Part shown: piece by piece, positions 46,984 to 55,393 of the stretch | How positions within the stretch are numbered: the first letter of the stretch is position 1 | How the letters are laid out: each line of letters starts with the position of its first letter | From: Pseudomonas siliginis | Lineage (GTDB): Bacteria; Pseudomonadota; Gammaproteobacteria; Pseudomonadales; Pseudomonadaceae | Direction: 5' to 3' | NCBI RefSeq assembly: GCF_019145195.1 | Contig: NZ_JAHSTW010000002.1 | Coordinates: forward strand, 434,001 to 498,000 | Length of the DNA stretch: 64,000 bases | Translations under genes and position numbers: made by a program | Notes under the pieces: model-generated | Told to the model about the DNA's origin: nothing | Database searches by the model: none | What the model saw: only the letters and a program-made list of their open reading frames with translations

Positions 46984-48072
46984 TCATTTCTTGGAAACTC
47001 CAGCACTGCGCTCACCCACCCTCGCCGGGATCTTCGAAACCTTCCCCGCTTCAGACATTCGCGATGCGTATTGCTTGTAAGCCGCCACCGCCCGCTCTTT
47101 ATCGTTCACGGCCCAATAACTGTCAGCGAGATTCAGGTAAGCAACCGTCCTGTTTGGGTGGTTGGCAATCACTGCATTGAGCAACTCAATCGACTCAGCG
47201 TAGTAACCCGCCTCGCCGAGCAGAAAACCGAGATCGTTGGACCAGCCGGGACGCTGCGGGTAGTAGTACTTTGCGACGATATAGCTATCCGGGGGACAAG
47301 TGTCATGCGAGCCACCGCCCATCAACGCGTAGCTCATCGTATCCTTGAAGGAAGAGTCATCACCCTTTCGGTAGGCTGCCAGCGCCATATCCAGCAAATC
47401 AGCCGAATTGACGGTCATCAATTTCTTTCTAACGCCCTCAATACTGCCAGTACGAGCAACCTGCAGCTTCTGCAGCGCTTCACGCCCGTCGAAAGAAGCG
47501 AGAGTGATTGGGCCCAATGTCTGCACCGGCAACTCCACTACGCTGACAAGCGACCGATCACAGGAGTCGTTGTTCGCCACTTCCAGCAGAGCTTTCAGCT
47601 CAAACTGCTTTGAACCTCTGTTGAAGGCGAACAACAGGTTGAAGTTGTAAACCGCGTTATCTTCTTCACTGGTTACCAGCGCGATGTAATCCCCTTCCTC
47701 AACGAACGGCTGCTTGACGACAGCTTCCTCAGCCTGCGGATCAATGACAGTCATGACGCCGGGGCGACCTTTAAGTACATGGACGCTGAATACACCCTGA
47801 AGCGCAGACGAGTACTGACTCTTGATCAGAGGCAGCGCCTTCGACGTATCGAGCAAAATTTCCTCATTACGTGCCTGCACCGGCGCGATCAACAACCGGT
47901 TGGAGGCCTCGTCCGCATCCCCTGTCAGAACAAATACCTTTTGCCGTGATGCATCACCCAGCAAGCTAGCCGGAATTTCCTTCAGGACTTGGGGCGCAGC
48001 AAGCGCGGGAGAACCCGGTACAGCGAGACAACAAGTTAGAGCGCAGAGAACGCTCTGCAATACGCGTTTCAC
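46984..48072 (-). CDS. Exported protein with TPR-like C-terminal tail, paralogue A
   Basis: About 362 residues. Signal peptide then a unique central region, ending in a conserved tail of about 80 residues: WSNDLGFLLGEAGYYAESIE, then NRTVAYLNLADSYWAVNDKE and a YKQYASRM helix and a final IPARVGERS. This tail matches those of the genes at 48890 and 53569 and looks like one or two TPR units. The start is uncertain; GTG at 48072 (with AAGGA about nine bases upstream) gives the cleanest signal peptide, while TTG 48093 adds seven residues. Periplasmic; function unknown, candidate immunity-like array member. Confidence 0.65.
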   Translation of the reverse strand: MKRVLQSVLCALTCCLAVPGSPALAAPQVLKEIPASLLGDASRQKVFVLTGDADEASNRLLIAPVQARNEEILLDTSKALPLIKSQYSSALQGVFSVHVLKGRPGVMTVIDPQAEEAVVKQPFVEEGDYIALVTSEEDNAVYNFNLLFAFNRGSKQFELKALLEVANNDSCDRSLVSVVELPVQTLGPITLASFDGREALQKLQVARTGSIEGVRKKLMTVNSADLLDMALAAYRKGDDSSFKDTMSYALMGGGSHDTCPPDSYIVAKYYYPQRPGWSNDLGFLLGEAGYYAESIELLNAVIANHPNRTVAYLNLADSYWAVNDKERAVAAYKQYASRMSEAGKVSKIPARVGERSAGVSKK

Positions 48073-48128
48073 TTTCTTCAATCCTTGATTCAATCAAATG
48101 ATGTCCAAATACGTCCCAATTGACCCGA

Positions 48129-48887
48129 TTAGGCACCGGGTTCAGGCGCGCCGCATTTCAGCTCTTTGATTTGCTCGTTCTTGATCGGAATCACACAAGC
48201 GAGGCGCTTCTCTCCGAGCCCACGAAGCTCCGTCAACCTGAGCGTCACGTGCAATCCATCATCGGCAAACGCATGATCCTCAAACCCGGCATCGGCATAG
48301 TCCGTCCAAAATGCCTTGCCCTCGAAACTGCAAAACCGCTTGGAGGACAGCACTCTCCAACCGCCGTTGGGCGCCAGTATCTGGACCGTCAGGCCTGGGC
48401 TGCCAAAGGTGCTGACATAACGTGCCACGACATCGCCGAAGCGCTGAGAGCCGGACAGGTACACCTTGTTGAGATCGACCACATTACCCGGCTCATCAGC
48501 GACGATTGTGTCCAGGTAGGCCGCACGCTCCAGACTTATTCTGGCCATGCAGTTGCTGATCGTCGTGACATGCGCTGCCACCCCAGGCTCGATTTCCGTG
48601 GCTTCAAGCGGGCACGTGGTGTCGCGTAGCTTGATCCAGGCGCGCTGGGATTCTCTGGCCATGGCGACCAGCGCCTTACCCTGCTCAGGGTCGCGCCGTT
48701 GTTGAGCCTCAAACCGTCCCAGCAGCTTCTTGTAACTGGCATTGAGTTGTGTGTCGGCTTCTTTGCGAGCTGCCTCCACACACCGATCGACCTGGGCGCT
48801 AACGGTGATTTCTTTACAGTCGTCCTCGGCCATCGCGCAGGAGGCAAACAGGCATCCAAAGGACAACGCGATAAAACGCGCAAACAT
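48129..48887 (-). CDS. LprI-type (DUF1311) exported protein
   Basis: A 252-residue exported protein. After the signal peptide (cleavage near AMA, residue 20) residues about 21-125 form an LprI/DUF1311 domain: DCKEITVSAQVDRCVEAARK, KEADTQLNASYKKLLGRFE and ESQRAWIKLRDTTCPLEA, with paired cysteines. LprI of Mycobacterium inhibits lysozyme; other DUF1311 proteins are uncharacterised. The C-terminal half (about 135-252) is unrelated to known domains but has two cysteines. The start ATG is 2 bases after the stop of the preceding gene, so the two are translationally linked. Close paralogue of the LprI part of the gene at 51684. Confidence 0.8.
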   Translation of the reverse strand: MFARFIALSFGCLFASCAMAEDDCKEITVSAQVDRCVEAARKEADTQLNASYKKLLGRFEAQQRRDPEQGKALVAMARESQRAWIKLRDTTCPLEATEIEPGVAAHVTTISNCMARISLERAAYLDTIVADEPGNVVDLNKVYLSGSQRFGDVVARYVSTFGSPGLTVQILAPNGGWRVLSSKRFCSFEGKAFWTDYADAGFEDHAFADDGLHVTLRLTELRGLGEKRLACVIPIKNEQIKELKCGAPEPGA

Positions 48888-48889
48888 GT

Positions 48890-49762
48890 TCAATTTTTCA
48901 TTCCCTGAATGACGGATCGCTCAACGACACGTTTAGGTATTTTCTGCGCCTTGCCGTCGGCTCTCATCGCGTCGCGGTACTGGCTGTAATAGCGCTGCGC
49001 TTCATCTTTGCGATCAAGGCGCCAGAGCGAGTCGGCAATGTTCAACATCAGTACCGTGCGCTTACCAACGGCCTCAACGCCGCGATAAAACTTCAGCGCC
49101 AGCTCATCTCTACCGCCCTCCGCCAGATAAAAACCGAGGTCGTTGTAGACCCGAACATTTTGCGCCGGGGGATGGCACGCCATGTAGGACTCTGGACTTA
49201 GAAAGTTCAGGCTCGATTCGATGGACTCTGCGCGGGACTGTGCCGGCTCGATACTTGAGCCATATTTCAGCAAGTCCTTTGGAGACGTCGTCTCTAGGGT
49301 GGGAGTGAGCACATCGCCGTCTTCGGAAACCCATTGATTGCCCTTCCACTGACCGACACAAAAAGTCGCCCAACGATCAGCCAGCACGCAACCGGTCTCC
49401 ATGGAGATCACAACGCAATGCTGTTGCGATTCAAGTTTTTCTTCGCCATTTTCGAGCGACAACATGCCGAAGACCACTGGGTCGAGTAACAAGGTTTTCT
49501 TGTCAGGACTGAGCATATTGGAGTGCCCATCGGCGCCTATGTCGGCGCCGAATAGCGGGAAGGTTTTGCCGTTGGCGGTGAACCATGCGGTCAGTGATTC
49601 CACACCCGGCATTGTCCATTTAGTCGCTCGAAACGTCACGGTGTGTCCGTCGACGCCGACTATCGGCGGATCCACATCGCGCGGGGTAAAGGCGTCCGAA
49701 GGCGCGCCGAGAACTGGCAGAGAGAGCAGCAGCGAAAGGCTGCCCGCGAGAAGACGATTCAT
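48890..49762 (-). CDS. Exported protein with TPR-like C-terminal tail, paralogue B
   Basis: A 290-residue protein with a signal peptide (MNRLLAGSLSLLLSLPVLG), a unique middle with several cysteines (CVVISMETGC, WATFCVG), and the same tail as the genes at 46984 and 53569: YNDLGFYLAEGGRDELALKF, KRTVLMLNIADSLWRLDRKD and YYSQYRDAMRADGKAQKIPK. The ATG at 49762 is preceded by AGGAG; a start 11 codons upstream at 49795 would lie inside the preceding gene. It begins 4 bases after the stop of the upstream gene. Periplasmic, function unknown. Confidence 0.7.
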   Translation of the reverse strand: MNRLLAGSLSLLLSLPVLGAPSDAFTPRDVDPPIVGVDGHTVTFRATKWTMPGVESLTAWFTANGKTFPLFGADIGADGHSNMLSPDKKTLLLDPVVFGMLSLENGEEKLESQQHCVVISMETGCVLADRWATFCVGQWKGNQWVSEDGDVLTPTLETTSPKDLLKYGSSIEPAQSRAESIESSLNFLSPESYMACHPPAQNVRVYNDLGFYLAEGGRDELALKFYRGVEAVGKRTVLMLNIADSLWRLDRKDEAQRYYSQYRDAMRADGKAQKIPKRVVERSVIQGMKN

Positions 49763-49766
49763 CCAC

Positions 49767-50273
49767 TCACTCCTCATCCATCGGCGACGATTCAACGTCG
49801 GTCATGCTCAGCAGCCGGAATTCGTTGCTCACAAACTCGTAGTAACGATCCCGGTTGCCGCTCTCCAAAGCATTCCCCTGCGCATCTTCTTCACCGTCGA
49901 GCGTGATGCCGGACACGATGACCATGCGACTATCGGGCTGGTAAACCATGCCGAACGTGCTGCCGTCGTAAGCATTCGGCAAACCGCCAACCACTTCACC
50001 GGTCTGGGCATCCAGCACTTCGCCGCAAATGGCGCTGCCGCCACAACCGAGCCTGTGCAGGATGTAATGGCCGGCGAAGTTGACCTTGCCTTGCAGGGCT
50101 TGCACCCGTGCCTGATCCATCATTGGACTGCTGTTCTCTTGCGGCACCAGTTTATGGTTGGGCCCGTTGAAAACTGGCGTGACGGTGTAATCCTTGAAGG
50201 CTGGATCGGCAGCGAATGCCATGGACGCGGCAGCCAATATCAAGCTGCCGAGAAGAACCGAAAATCCTTTCAC
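49767..50273 (-). CDS. Hypothetical exported protein with NFAGHY motif
   Basis: A 168-residue protein starting with GTG at 50273, where GGAG lies 8 bases upstream and a good signal peptide follows (VKGFSVLLGSLILAAASMAF). Longer readings back to 50363 overlap the previous gene without an advantage. The mature domain has the pattern VNFAGHYILHRLGCGGSAIC, GEVLDAQTGEVVG and a later MVYQPDSRMVIVSGI. Many bacteria have exported single-domain proteins of this look, none functionally known to me. Cysteines may form a disulfide. Part of the same-direction run. Confidence 0.65.
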   Translation of the reverse strand: MKGFSVLLGSLILAAASMAFAADPAFKDYTVTPVFNGPNHKLVPQENSSPMMDQARVQALQGKVNFAGHYILHRLGCGGSAICGEVLDAQTGEVVGGLPNAYDGSTFGMVYQPDSRMVIVSGITLDGEEDAQGNALESGNRDRYYEFVSNEFRLLSMTDVESSPMDEE

Positions 50274-50310
50274 GCTGTAGCTCCATCTATGCAATGCATC
50301 GTCAACATCC

Positions 50311-51063
50311 TCACTCGAAGGCGATGCTCCGCACTGCTGTTTTGATTTCTTCAAATCCTTCAACGCTTATCGCCAACGGGGCGGATGAGCCCGACTCCGC
50401 GGACCCAATCAGTACCTGTTCGTTATGCATAAGGCAGAAGGTGATGCGACTGAACAGACGCCGACTCTCATCGTGATAACCGATGATGAATCCTGACGAC
50501 TTTGCCCCCTTCAGCGACTCAAACGTGTAGGTTTGCGGATGCCCCGCCAACAACGTTGGCCCCCAGCCGTGATCAGTCAGAGTCGCCGGACACTTGCGGT
50601 CGTTGGCTTCACGCAACAGCTGCAACTCCATCGCGCCATCGGCCGGCAACTGCTGACTAGTGAGAGCGGAAAAACTTCCCGCACTTTCACACATAACACC
50701 AAACCATGGCTCGCTCAGACCCGCTGACTTTTCGAAATTCCACTCAGCGCTGTTTGAGCTTGGTGCCTGCCACAAGTGCGGCGCGTTCAATGTGTTGGGA
50801 AGTTGTTTTGTCGCAACGAATACCAGATCAGGCGAATTGAACTGCAGCCATTGATCTTGCGTAAGCGTCATCGAAAACCGGCAGGGTGTCATAACCACCA
50901 AGGCGGTAACTGGCCCTTGAGCGGCCTGCGATTGACCGAGAGCATCACCGATCAACACGGTCTTGTCGGCAATGGCATGACTAACCTGCGTGAGGGCAAA
51001 ACCAAAGAGCAGTCCGCGTAGATATCGAGGCTGTATGAAACTCAACGGTGATACATCAGCCAC
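50311..51063 (-). CDS. Hypothetical exported protein (start uncertain)
   Basis: About 250 residues from a GTG at 51063, which overlaps the stop of the upstream gene by 8 bases, as in translational coupling. A hydrophobic segment (YLRGLLFGFALTQVSHAIA) within the first 30 residues looks like a signal sequence. The rest is soluble with four cysteines (TPCRFSM, MCESAG, RKCPATL, ITFCLMH) that could pair in the periplasm. No family was recognised. A start further upstream at 51156 would lie in the preceding gene and is unlikely. Confidence 0.55.
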   Translation of the reverse strand: MADVSPLSFIQPRYLRGLLFGFALTQVSHAIADKTVLIGDALGQSQAAQGPVTALVVMTPCRFSMTLTQDQWLQFNSPDLVFVATKQLPNTLNAPHLWQAPSSNSAEWNFEKSAGLSEPWFGVMCESAGSFSALTSQQLPADGAMELQLLREANDRKCPATLTDHGWGPTLLAGHPQTYTFESLKGAKSSGFIIGYHDESRRLFSRITFCLMHNEQVLIGSAESGSSAPLAISVEGFEEIKTAVRSIAFE

Positions 51064-51544
51064 GGCTCTGCTCGCTCGATTCGGTCGCGCGATAGCCTTT
51101 CCGACAGTCATGTCGATAGAGCCAAAACAGCGGCGGCAACAACACCAGCAACGCAAAACCGTCGAGCCACAGGTGCGACCAGACCTGTTGTTGCGCCGAG
51201 AGCCACATGTCCTGCGGCGCCCATAACAGGATGCCGGCGATCAACCAGCCCCAGACTGCCGGGACTTTCAAGCGATTGCCCAGGTGCACCAGCGCGAACA
51301 TGTACAGCGAATAACTTTGCAACGTCGCGCCGAACAGCGCGAGCCACCAGACTTGTTGTTCGTGGCCGGCGGTGGGAACCGCATCGGCACCCCAGAACGA
51401 CAGTTCGAGGACTTGCAGGTAGCCATCGAGCAAGCCGGAGTCACCGGCCCAGGTCAGGGTAAGACCGGCGAGGATATGCGTGATCGCAGCGGCATATAGC
51501 CAAAGCACCAACGCTGGGCGAAGCGAGGAAGAAGAGGCTGGCAT
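51056..51544 (-). CDS. Four-helix membrane protein of unknown function
   Basis: A 162-residue integral membrane protein with hydrophobic helices near residues 10-32, 64-90, 95-113 and 125-148, and a basic C-terminal cytoplasmic tail (YRHDCRKGYRATESSEQSR). The ATG at 51544 follows GGAACGC. The only member of the run without a cleavable signal peptide. Its presence between two exported-protein genes, with its stop overlapping the next start, suggests it is expressed with them. Function unknown. Confidence 0.65.
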   Translation of the reverse strand: MPASSSSLRPALVLWLYAAAITHILAGLTLTWAGDSGLLDGYLQVLELSFWGADAVPTAGHEQQVWWLALFGATLQSYSLYMFALVHLGNRLKVPAVWGWLIAGILLWAPQDMWLSAQQQVWSHLWLDGFALLVLLPPLFWLYRHDCRKGYRATESSEQSRG

Positions 51545-51683
51545 TCCGTGTCCTGAGCGCGTTCCTTGGGGGTGGGAAGTTTAAAGGAAAATCGCGGTCC
51601 TCAGATGCTCAAGCGTTAAACGTTTTAGCGTGAGGGATTCAGACAAAACTTGTGCAAAACCGCCTCAAACAGCCCCTCGAAAT

Positions 51684-53057
51684 TCAAATGCAGTGGCTGG
51701 CTTTGATCGGCGCCGTGGCTGACGATCCCAATCGCCCCACGTTGAAGAGGCCCAACTGATCACCCTTGTCAGCCGCCATTTGATAACAGGCTAACGCCCG
51801 CGATATATCCTTCGTTCCTAACTCCCCACCCTCAAAGGTAGAGGCCAGGTAATTCATCGCGTCCGTGGAGCCCATGGTAATCGCTCGAATAACCTGCTCT
51901 TCTGCCTGCTTGGGATGAAGGCAAGGGCCGTTATAGTCGGTGGAGTTTCCCGAACAAAGAAACGTCGCATAGCCCATCGCACCCTTTGGTATTTTCGAAG
52001 CCGCTTTGAACAAAGCCTCAACCTTAGGGGTTTCCAACTGAGATGCCATTTGCGAAAGACTCAGGCTCGCCGCCGACAGGCTCGCCTGTGCATCACCCGA
52101 CTCTGCAGCACACACAAAATTTTCCAGCGACGCTTCAATCAACTCCGCAGTCAGCCGGTATTGCTCAAGAGACCCCAGCCCACCCAACGCTTCTGCACGC
52201 TGATAACAGAAGTTCTCGGCGCGGCTCATTCCCGGGTTGTCCGTTGCGACAAGATCCTTCTCACTGATCGACCAATCCTCAATCCCCTCAAGCACCCAGC
52301 ACGCCTGACGAGAGAAGTTGAAGATTTTCACATTGCTGTTGCCTCCCCTTTTATCCACCACATTGACGTGACTGTCATCGACCTCTTCGATTTCGACTCC
52401 AGGTGTCTTGCCGGGCGTGATTGCAGCCATCAGCGGATAGTTGAAAGTAGCTCCACTGACTCCCGAGGTCGAAGGCTCAAAGGTACTTCGATCCTTTCCT
52501 GCTAACGGTTTCAACACCAGGGACTTGACCGTCATTGCAGTGAGACGGCGCTGTGATTCGCTGCTGGCGGAAAACGCCGCAATGAAAGGCGCGAATTCCT
52601 CCGAGGGGCAAGCGTCGCTGGTGGGAGCCGTCGACGAGTTCTTGTCGGATGCAAGAGCAGGGACAATCTTGTCCAGATACGCCGAGCGCTCACGACTCAT
52701 TCTGGCGATACACGAGTTAACGGCAAACACATGCGCTGGCATCCCCGTCTCGATTTCGAATGCCTCCAAAGGGCAGTTCGCATCGCGCAACTTCAACCAC
52801 GCACGTTGCGACTCTTTGACCTTCGCGGCGTACTCCGCGCCCAATGCCGGATCTGCTCGATAGTCAGACTCAAGTCGCGTCATCAGCTGCTTGTAGCTGA
52901 CATTCAACTGCGTATCGGCAGCCTTCTTCGCCGCCTCCGAGCAGGGCACCATTTCGAGGCTTGAGGAGACATGGCTGCAGTCGTCCTGCGCGTAGGCGGC
53001 TGAAGCCGGCAGCAGTACGGCCAGAAGGGTTAAAACAAAACGGTTCACGGTGTTCAT
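51684..53057 (-). CDS. LprI domain fused to Sel1-like immunity-type protein
   Basis: A 457-residue exported protein. Signal peptide to residue 23 (SAAYA), an LprI/DUF1311 domain at about 25-125 (KAADTQLNVSYKQLMTRLES; ESQRAWLKLRDANCPLEAFE), a short linker, and from about 140 a long domain nearly identical in key segments to the protein at 58530: TAMTVKSLVLKPL, then KIFNFSRQACWVLEG and EDWSISEKDLV. The C-terminus has Sel1-like helices (QAEEQVIRAITMGSTDAMNY, ALACYQMAADKGD). The ATG at 53057 was chosen for its signal peptide although AAGG is very close to it. Function is inferred as inhibitory, unproven. Confidence 0.75.
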   Translation of the reverse strand: MNTVNRFVLTLLAVLLPASAAYAQDDCSHVSSSLEMVPCSEAAKKAADTQLNVSYKQLMTRLESDYRADPALGAEYAAKVKESQRAWLKLRDANCPLEAFEIETGMPAHVFAVNSCIARMSRERSAYLDKIVPALASDKNSSTAPTSDACPSEEFAPFIAAFSASSESQRRLTAMTVKSLVLKPLAGKDRSTFEPSTSGVSGATFNYPLMAAITPGKTPGVEIEEVDDSHVNVVDKRGGNSNVKIFNFSRQACWVLEGIEDWSISEKDLVATDNPGMSRAENFCYQRAEALGGLGSLEQYRLTAELIEASLENFVCAAESGDAQASLSAASLSLSQMASQLETPKVEALFKAASKIPKGAMGYATFLCSGNSTDYNGPCLHPKQAEEQVIRAITMGSTDAMNYLASTFEGGELGTKDISRALACYQMAADKGDQLGLFNVGRLGSSATAPIKASHCI

Positions 53058-53068
53058 CCTTGAGTCAT

Positions 53069-53530
53069 TCAGGTTTTGCGTTTGGTGAATCGGGTGATGC
53101 ATTGCTTGGGTATGTTCATTTCCCAGTAAGTGCTGAGCAACGCTTTACGTTTTTTGTCGACGCGCAGGTTAACGAAGCCATCGCCGCAGTCCGGCTGTAA
53201 CTCTTCGAAGGTGCCGGTTTTGGCTTGATAAACGAACACCCGGTAGTAGTGGTAAGTGCCCATGCCGTCATCGAGCTGCCAGATCGCGAAATCCTTGGCG
53301 CCGTCGAAACTGAAATCATCGAACTGCATGTGGAGTTCGTTTTCGGCTTCAAAATCGATTGTTCGCGACTCGCTGTGCGTTTCGCTTTTAACCGCGATGC
53401 TCAGCTTGGAGCCTTCGAGAACCAGCGTCGCGTCGACGTCTTTGGTTGGCCTGAACGTGGTGGTTTCGGCTAACGCCGGGATTGTCCACATCAGGCCGAG
53501 CAGTGATACCGCCAGAGTTTTGAATTGCAT
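53069..53530 (-). CDS. XAC2610-related exported protein
   Basis: A 153-residue protein with a signal peptide (to ALA, residue 21) and a single domain containing MQFDDFSFDGAKDFAIWQLD, TYHYYRVFVYQAKTGTFEEL and a C-terminal CITRF. This order (FDG..D., paired tyrosines, Y..KTG.FE) matches the XAC2610-related family. XAC2610 of Xanthomonas is the immunity protein that inhibits the GH19 peptidoglycan hydrolase effector XAC2609 in the periplasm. Here it lies a few genes downstream of a GH19 effector, strengthening the call. The match is by motif, not by alignment. It starts 38 bases after the gene at 53569. Confidence 0.68.
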   Translation of the reverse strand: MQFKTLAVSLLGLMWTIPALAETTTFRPTKDVDATLVLEGSKLSIAVKSETHSESRTIDFEAENELHMQFDDFSFDGAKDFAIWQLDDGMGTYHYYRVFVYQAKTGTFEELQPDCGDGFVNLRVDKKRKALLSTYWEMNIPKQCITRFTKRKT

Positions 53531-53568
53531 GTGCTCGCCCTACTCCTCCCCGTGAAACGCGGTTCGTC

Positions 53569-54498
53569 TCAATTGCAGTTTTCTCGAGACTTCGCTGCCT
53601 GTGGAATACGTTCACCCTTTCCGTTCATTGTCATTTTAGCGATGTATTCCTTATAAAGCGGACATGCGTCGGACTTCATTCCGATATCCCAATAAGCATC
53701 TGCCAAATTCAATGTTGCAACGACTCTCTCCGGAAGCTTTTTATGAATCTCCCTCAAAAGCAAAGCAGCTAAAACATTGTTTTTGCTACGATACAAATAA
53801 TAAGCATAGTCATTTAGAGGCCCGACATTATCATTGGAAATTATCAATGTCAGCTCATACACCAGCTCTTGAGGAATACTCCTCCTCACCTTATTTCCGC
53901 CATCATCGAGCCCATAAAACAACCTTCCTTTTTCGCCTTGAGGAAGCTTACCAAGAATATATTTGAAGTCTTTCGTGATTTCTGCAAGCTGATCCTCATT
54001 ATTCAAATAGCTAAAATTTGGCCCATTTTCGGAGAACTGAGAGAACAGAGTGCAACACGCCACACGCTGAACATTAAACTTCTGCGGAAATAGTGCTTCA
54101 ACTGGTACCCTCTCACCACCCAAGGTATATTTTTCATCTCTACCAGGTTCCGCCCAAGTAGATATTTTATAGAGAACCCAGTCTTCCCGCGCAGAATTCC
54201 ATTTAAAACTATACTGCGTAAGATCAGTATTACGAGTATAAAAATCCAGCAACAGCGAAAACTCACCTGGTAGATAACCTACAGACAACCCACCGTCTCC
54301 AAGTTCAAAAAATCCCGAAACTGACTTTTTACCCCCACCAATATCTATAGTAATTCGCGAAATTGTACTGTCATCCTCAAGTGGTCTAACACCATACGGA
54401 TCGCAGATTCCATCCCCATTCAGGTCAGCCTCGCAGCTAGAGCTCGCATTGACCACTGACGCCAGGAGCGCGAAAACTAAAAAAGCTACCACCCTCAT
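53569..54498 (-). CDS. Exported protein with TPR-like C-terminal tail, paralogue C
   Basis: A 309-residue AT-rich gene product with a signal peptide (to NAS, residue 19). The mature N-terminus begins with the short calcium-loop-like segment DLNGDGICDPYG. The central region is unique. The tail, LNDYAYYLYRSKNNVLAALL, then ERVVATLNLADAYWDIGMKS and YKEYIAKMTMNGKGERIPQA, matches the genes at 46984 and 48890. The low GC resembles the effector gene rather than the older paralogues. It is the first gene after the scar region that follows the direct effector partner. Probable periplasmic protein; immunity role inferred. Confidence 0.68.
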   Translation of the reverse strand: MRVVAFLVFALLASVVNASSSCEADLNGDGICDPYGVRPLEDDSTISRITIDIGGGKKSVSGFFELGDGGLSVGYLPGEFSLLLDFYTRNTDLTQYSFKWNSAREDWVLYKISTWAEPGRDEKYTLGGERVPVEALFPQKFNVQRVACCTLFSQFSENGPNFSYLNNEDQLAEITKDFKYILGKLPQGEKGRLFYGLDDGGNKVRRSIPQELVYELTLIISNDNVGPLNDYAYYLYRSKNNVLAALLLREIHKKLPERVVATLNLADAYWDIGMKSDACPLYKEYIAKMTMNGKGERIPQAAKSRENCN

Positions 54499-54805
54499 TC
54501 CAAGATCCCCTCAAGTTCAACTATTCGCGCTTCGGCGTATTGTTTAGCCGCTGAAAATAAAAATGGACAACAAAGAGGACAGATTTATTTGGGCTCAACG
54601 ATAAAGCAAACGGATAAATAAATCCGCCCCCTTTACCAGCTCCCTTAACCACCTGACTTAAATTGCCAATGTGGTGACGTATGCGCTGGATCATCTGGAA
54701 GACTAGATGGCGGTGAAGCAGGAAGTAAAACCGCAAGAAGATACACGGGACGGATTCAGCTAAAAATGAACCGCCCCGTTTTCTCTATTGCCGCGCACAC
54801 AACTT
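54499..54805. other. Intergenic scar with imperfect inverted repeats
   Basis: This 307-base gap separates the effector partner from the rest of the array. It contains AAGAGGACAGATTTATTT (near 54574-54591) facing AAATAAATCCGCCCCCTT, an imperfect inverted repeat of about 18 bases around a 25-base loop, and near 54746-54780 a second imperfect repeat (ACGGGACGGATTCA...TGAACCGCCCCGT) followed by TTTT. A plus-strand stretch near 54663-54760 reads VVTYALDHLED then a stop, which could be a decayed coding remnant. Looks like remains of an insertion or recombination event. Confidence 0.4.
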
Positions 54806-55393
54806 TTAATGTTTTTTATCCTGCAAGCTAAAGTAATTTTTAATGCTCGCCGCATCTTTATAAGCACAGACCACTTTATTTCCCGTAACCAGATCTGCCC
54901 CCTCCATACAATTATCTAGAGCTGGATCAGGCAAATCGCCAGTAAAATGAAGCAAGGATACACTTCCACCATCTCTCCTTATTGGGAACTCCATTACCGA
55001 ATAAGCAAAACCGTCAAATGCCGAGTTCGACAACTTTCTTTTTGTCAACACAAACATAGACTTTCCGGCTCTCGCAGGGGACTTCCACTCGTAGAAAAAT
55101 ACAGAAGCGATCTGATCCCCCTCAACCTTCCAAACATAGTTTAGAGAGGGTTTACCGGAGCTCAATGATGAGTAATATATCTCAGCATCGGCAACATGCT
55201 CTTCTTTAGCTATCGCCTTCAGACTATTTTTCAAAAAAAATACAGCGATCTTTTCTTCGCCCAAAGAGGCTACCACCGTAGGATGGAATTCACCTATTGT
55301 GGGTGCGGCGTCCGCAAACACATTGGACGCTACGAAACCAAAAACTATAAACGGAATAAAATGCCGCTTAAATAGAGTCAAATATCTTTTCAT
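54806..55393 (-). CDS. Candidate periplasmic immunity protein of the GH19/NlpC effector
   Basis: A 195-residue exported protein. Signal peptide to about residue 28 (NVFA), then a single domain with no recognised family: a GEFHPTVVASLGEEKIAVFF beta segment, VEGDQIASVFFYEWKSPARA, and a C-terminal pair of cysteines (DNCMEG, VVCAYK). The ATG at 55393 lies inside the 3' end of the effector gene (26-base overlap) and has AAAGGA about 11 bases upstream. Immediate, overlapping position behind a peptidoglycan-hydrolase effector, small size and export to the periplasm are the classical features of a cognate T6SS immunity protein. No biochemical support is possible from sequence. Confidence 0.65.
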   Translation of the reverse strand: MKRYLTLFKRHFIPFIVFGFVASNVFADAAPTIGEFHPTVVASLGEEKIAVFFLKNSLKAIAKEEHVADAEIYYSSLSSGKPSLNYVWKVEGDQIASVFFYEWKSPARAGKSMFVLTKRKLSNSAFDGFAYSVMEFPIRRDGGSVSLLHFTGDLPDPALDNCMEGADLVTGNKVVCAYKDAASIKNYFSLQDKKH

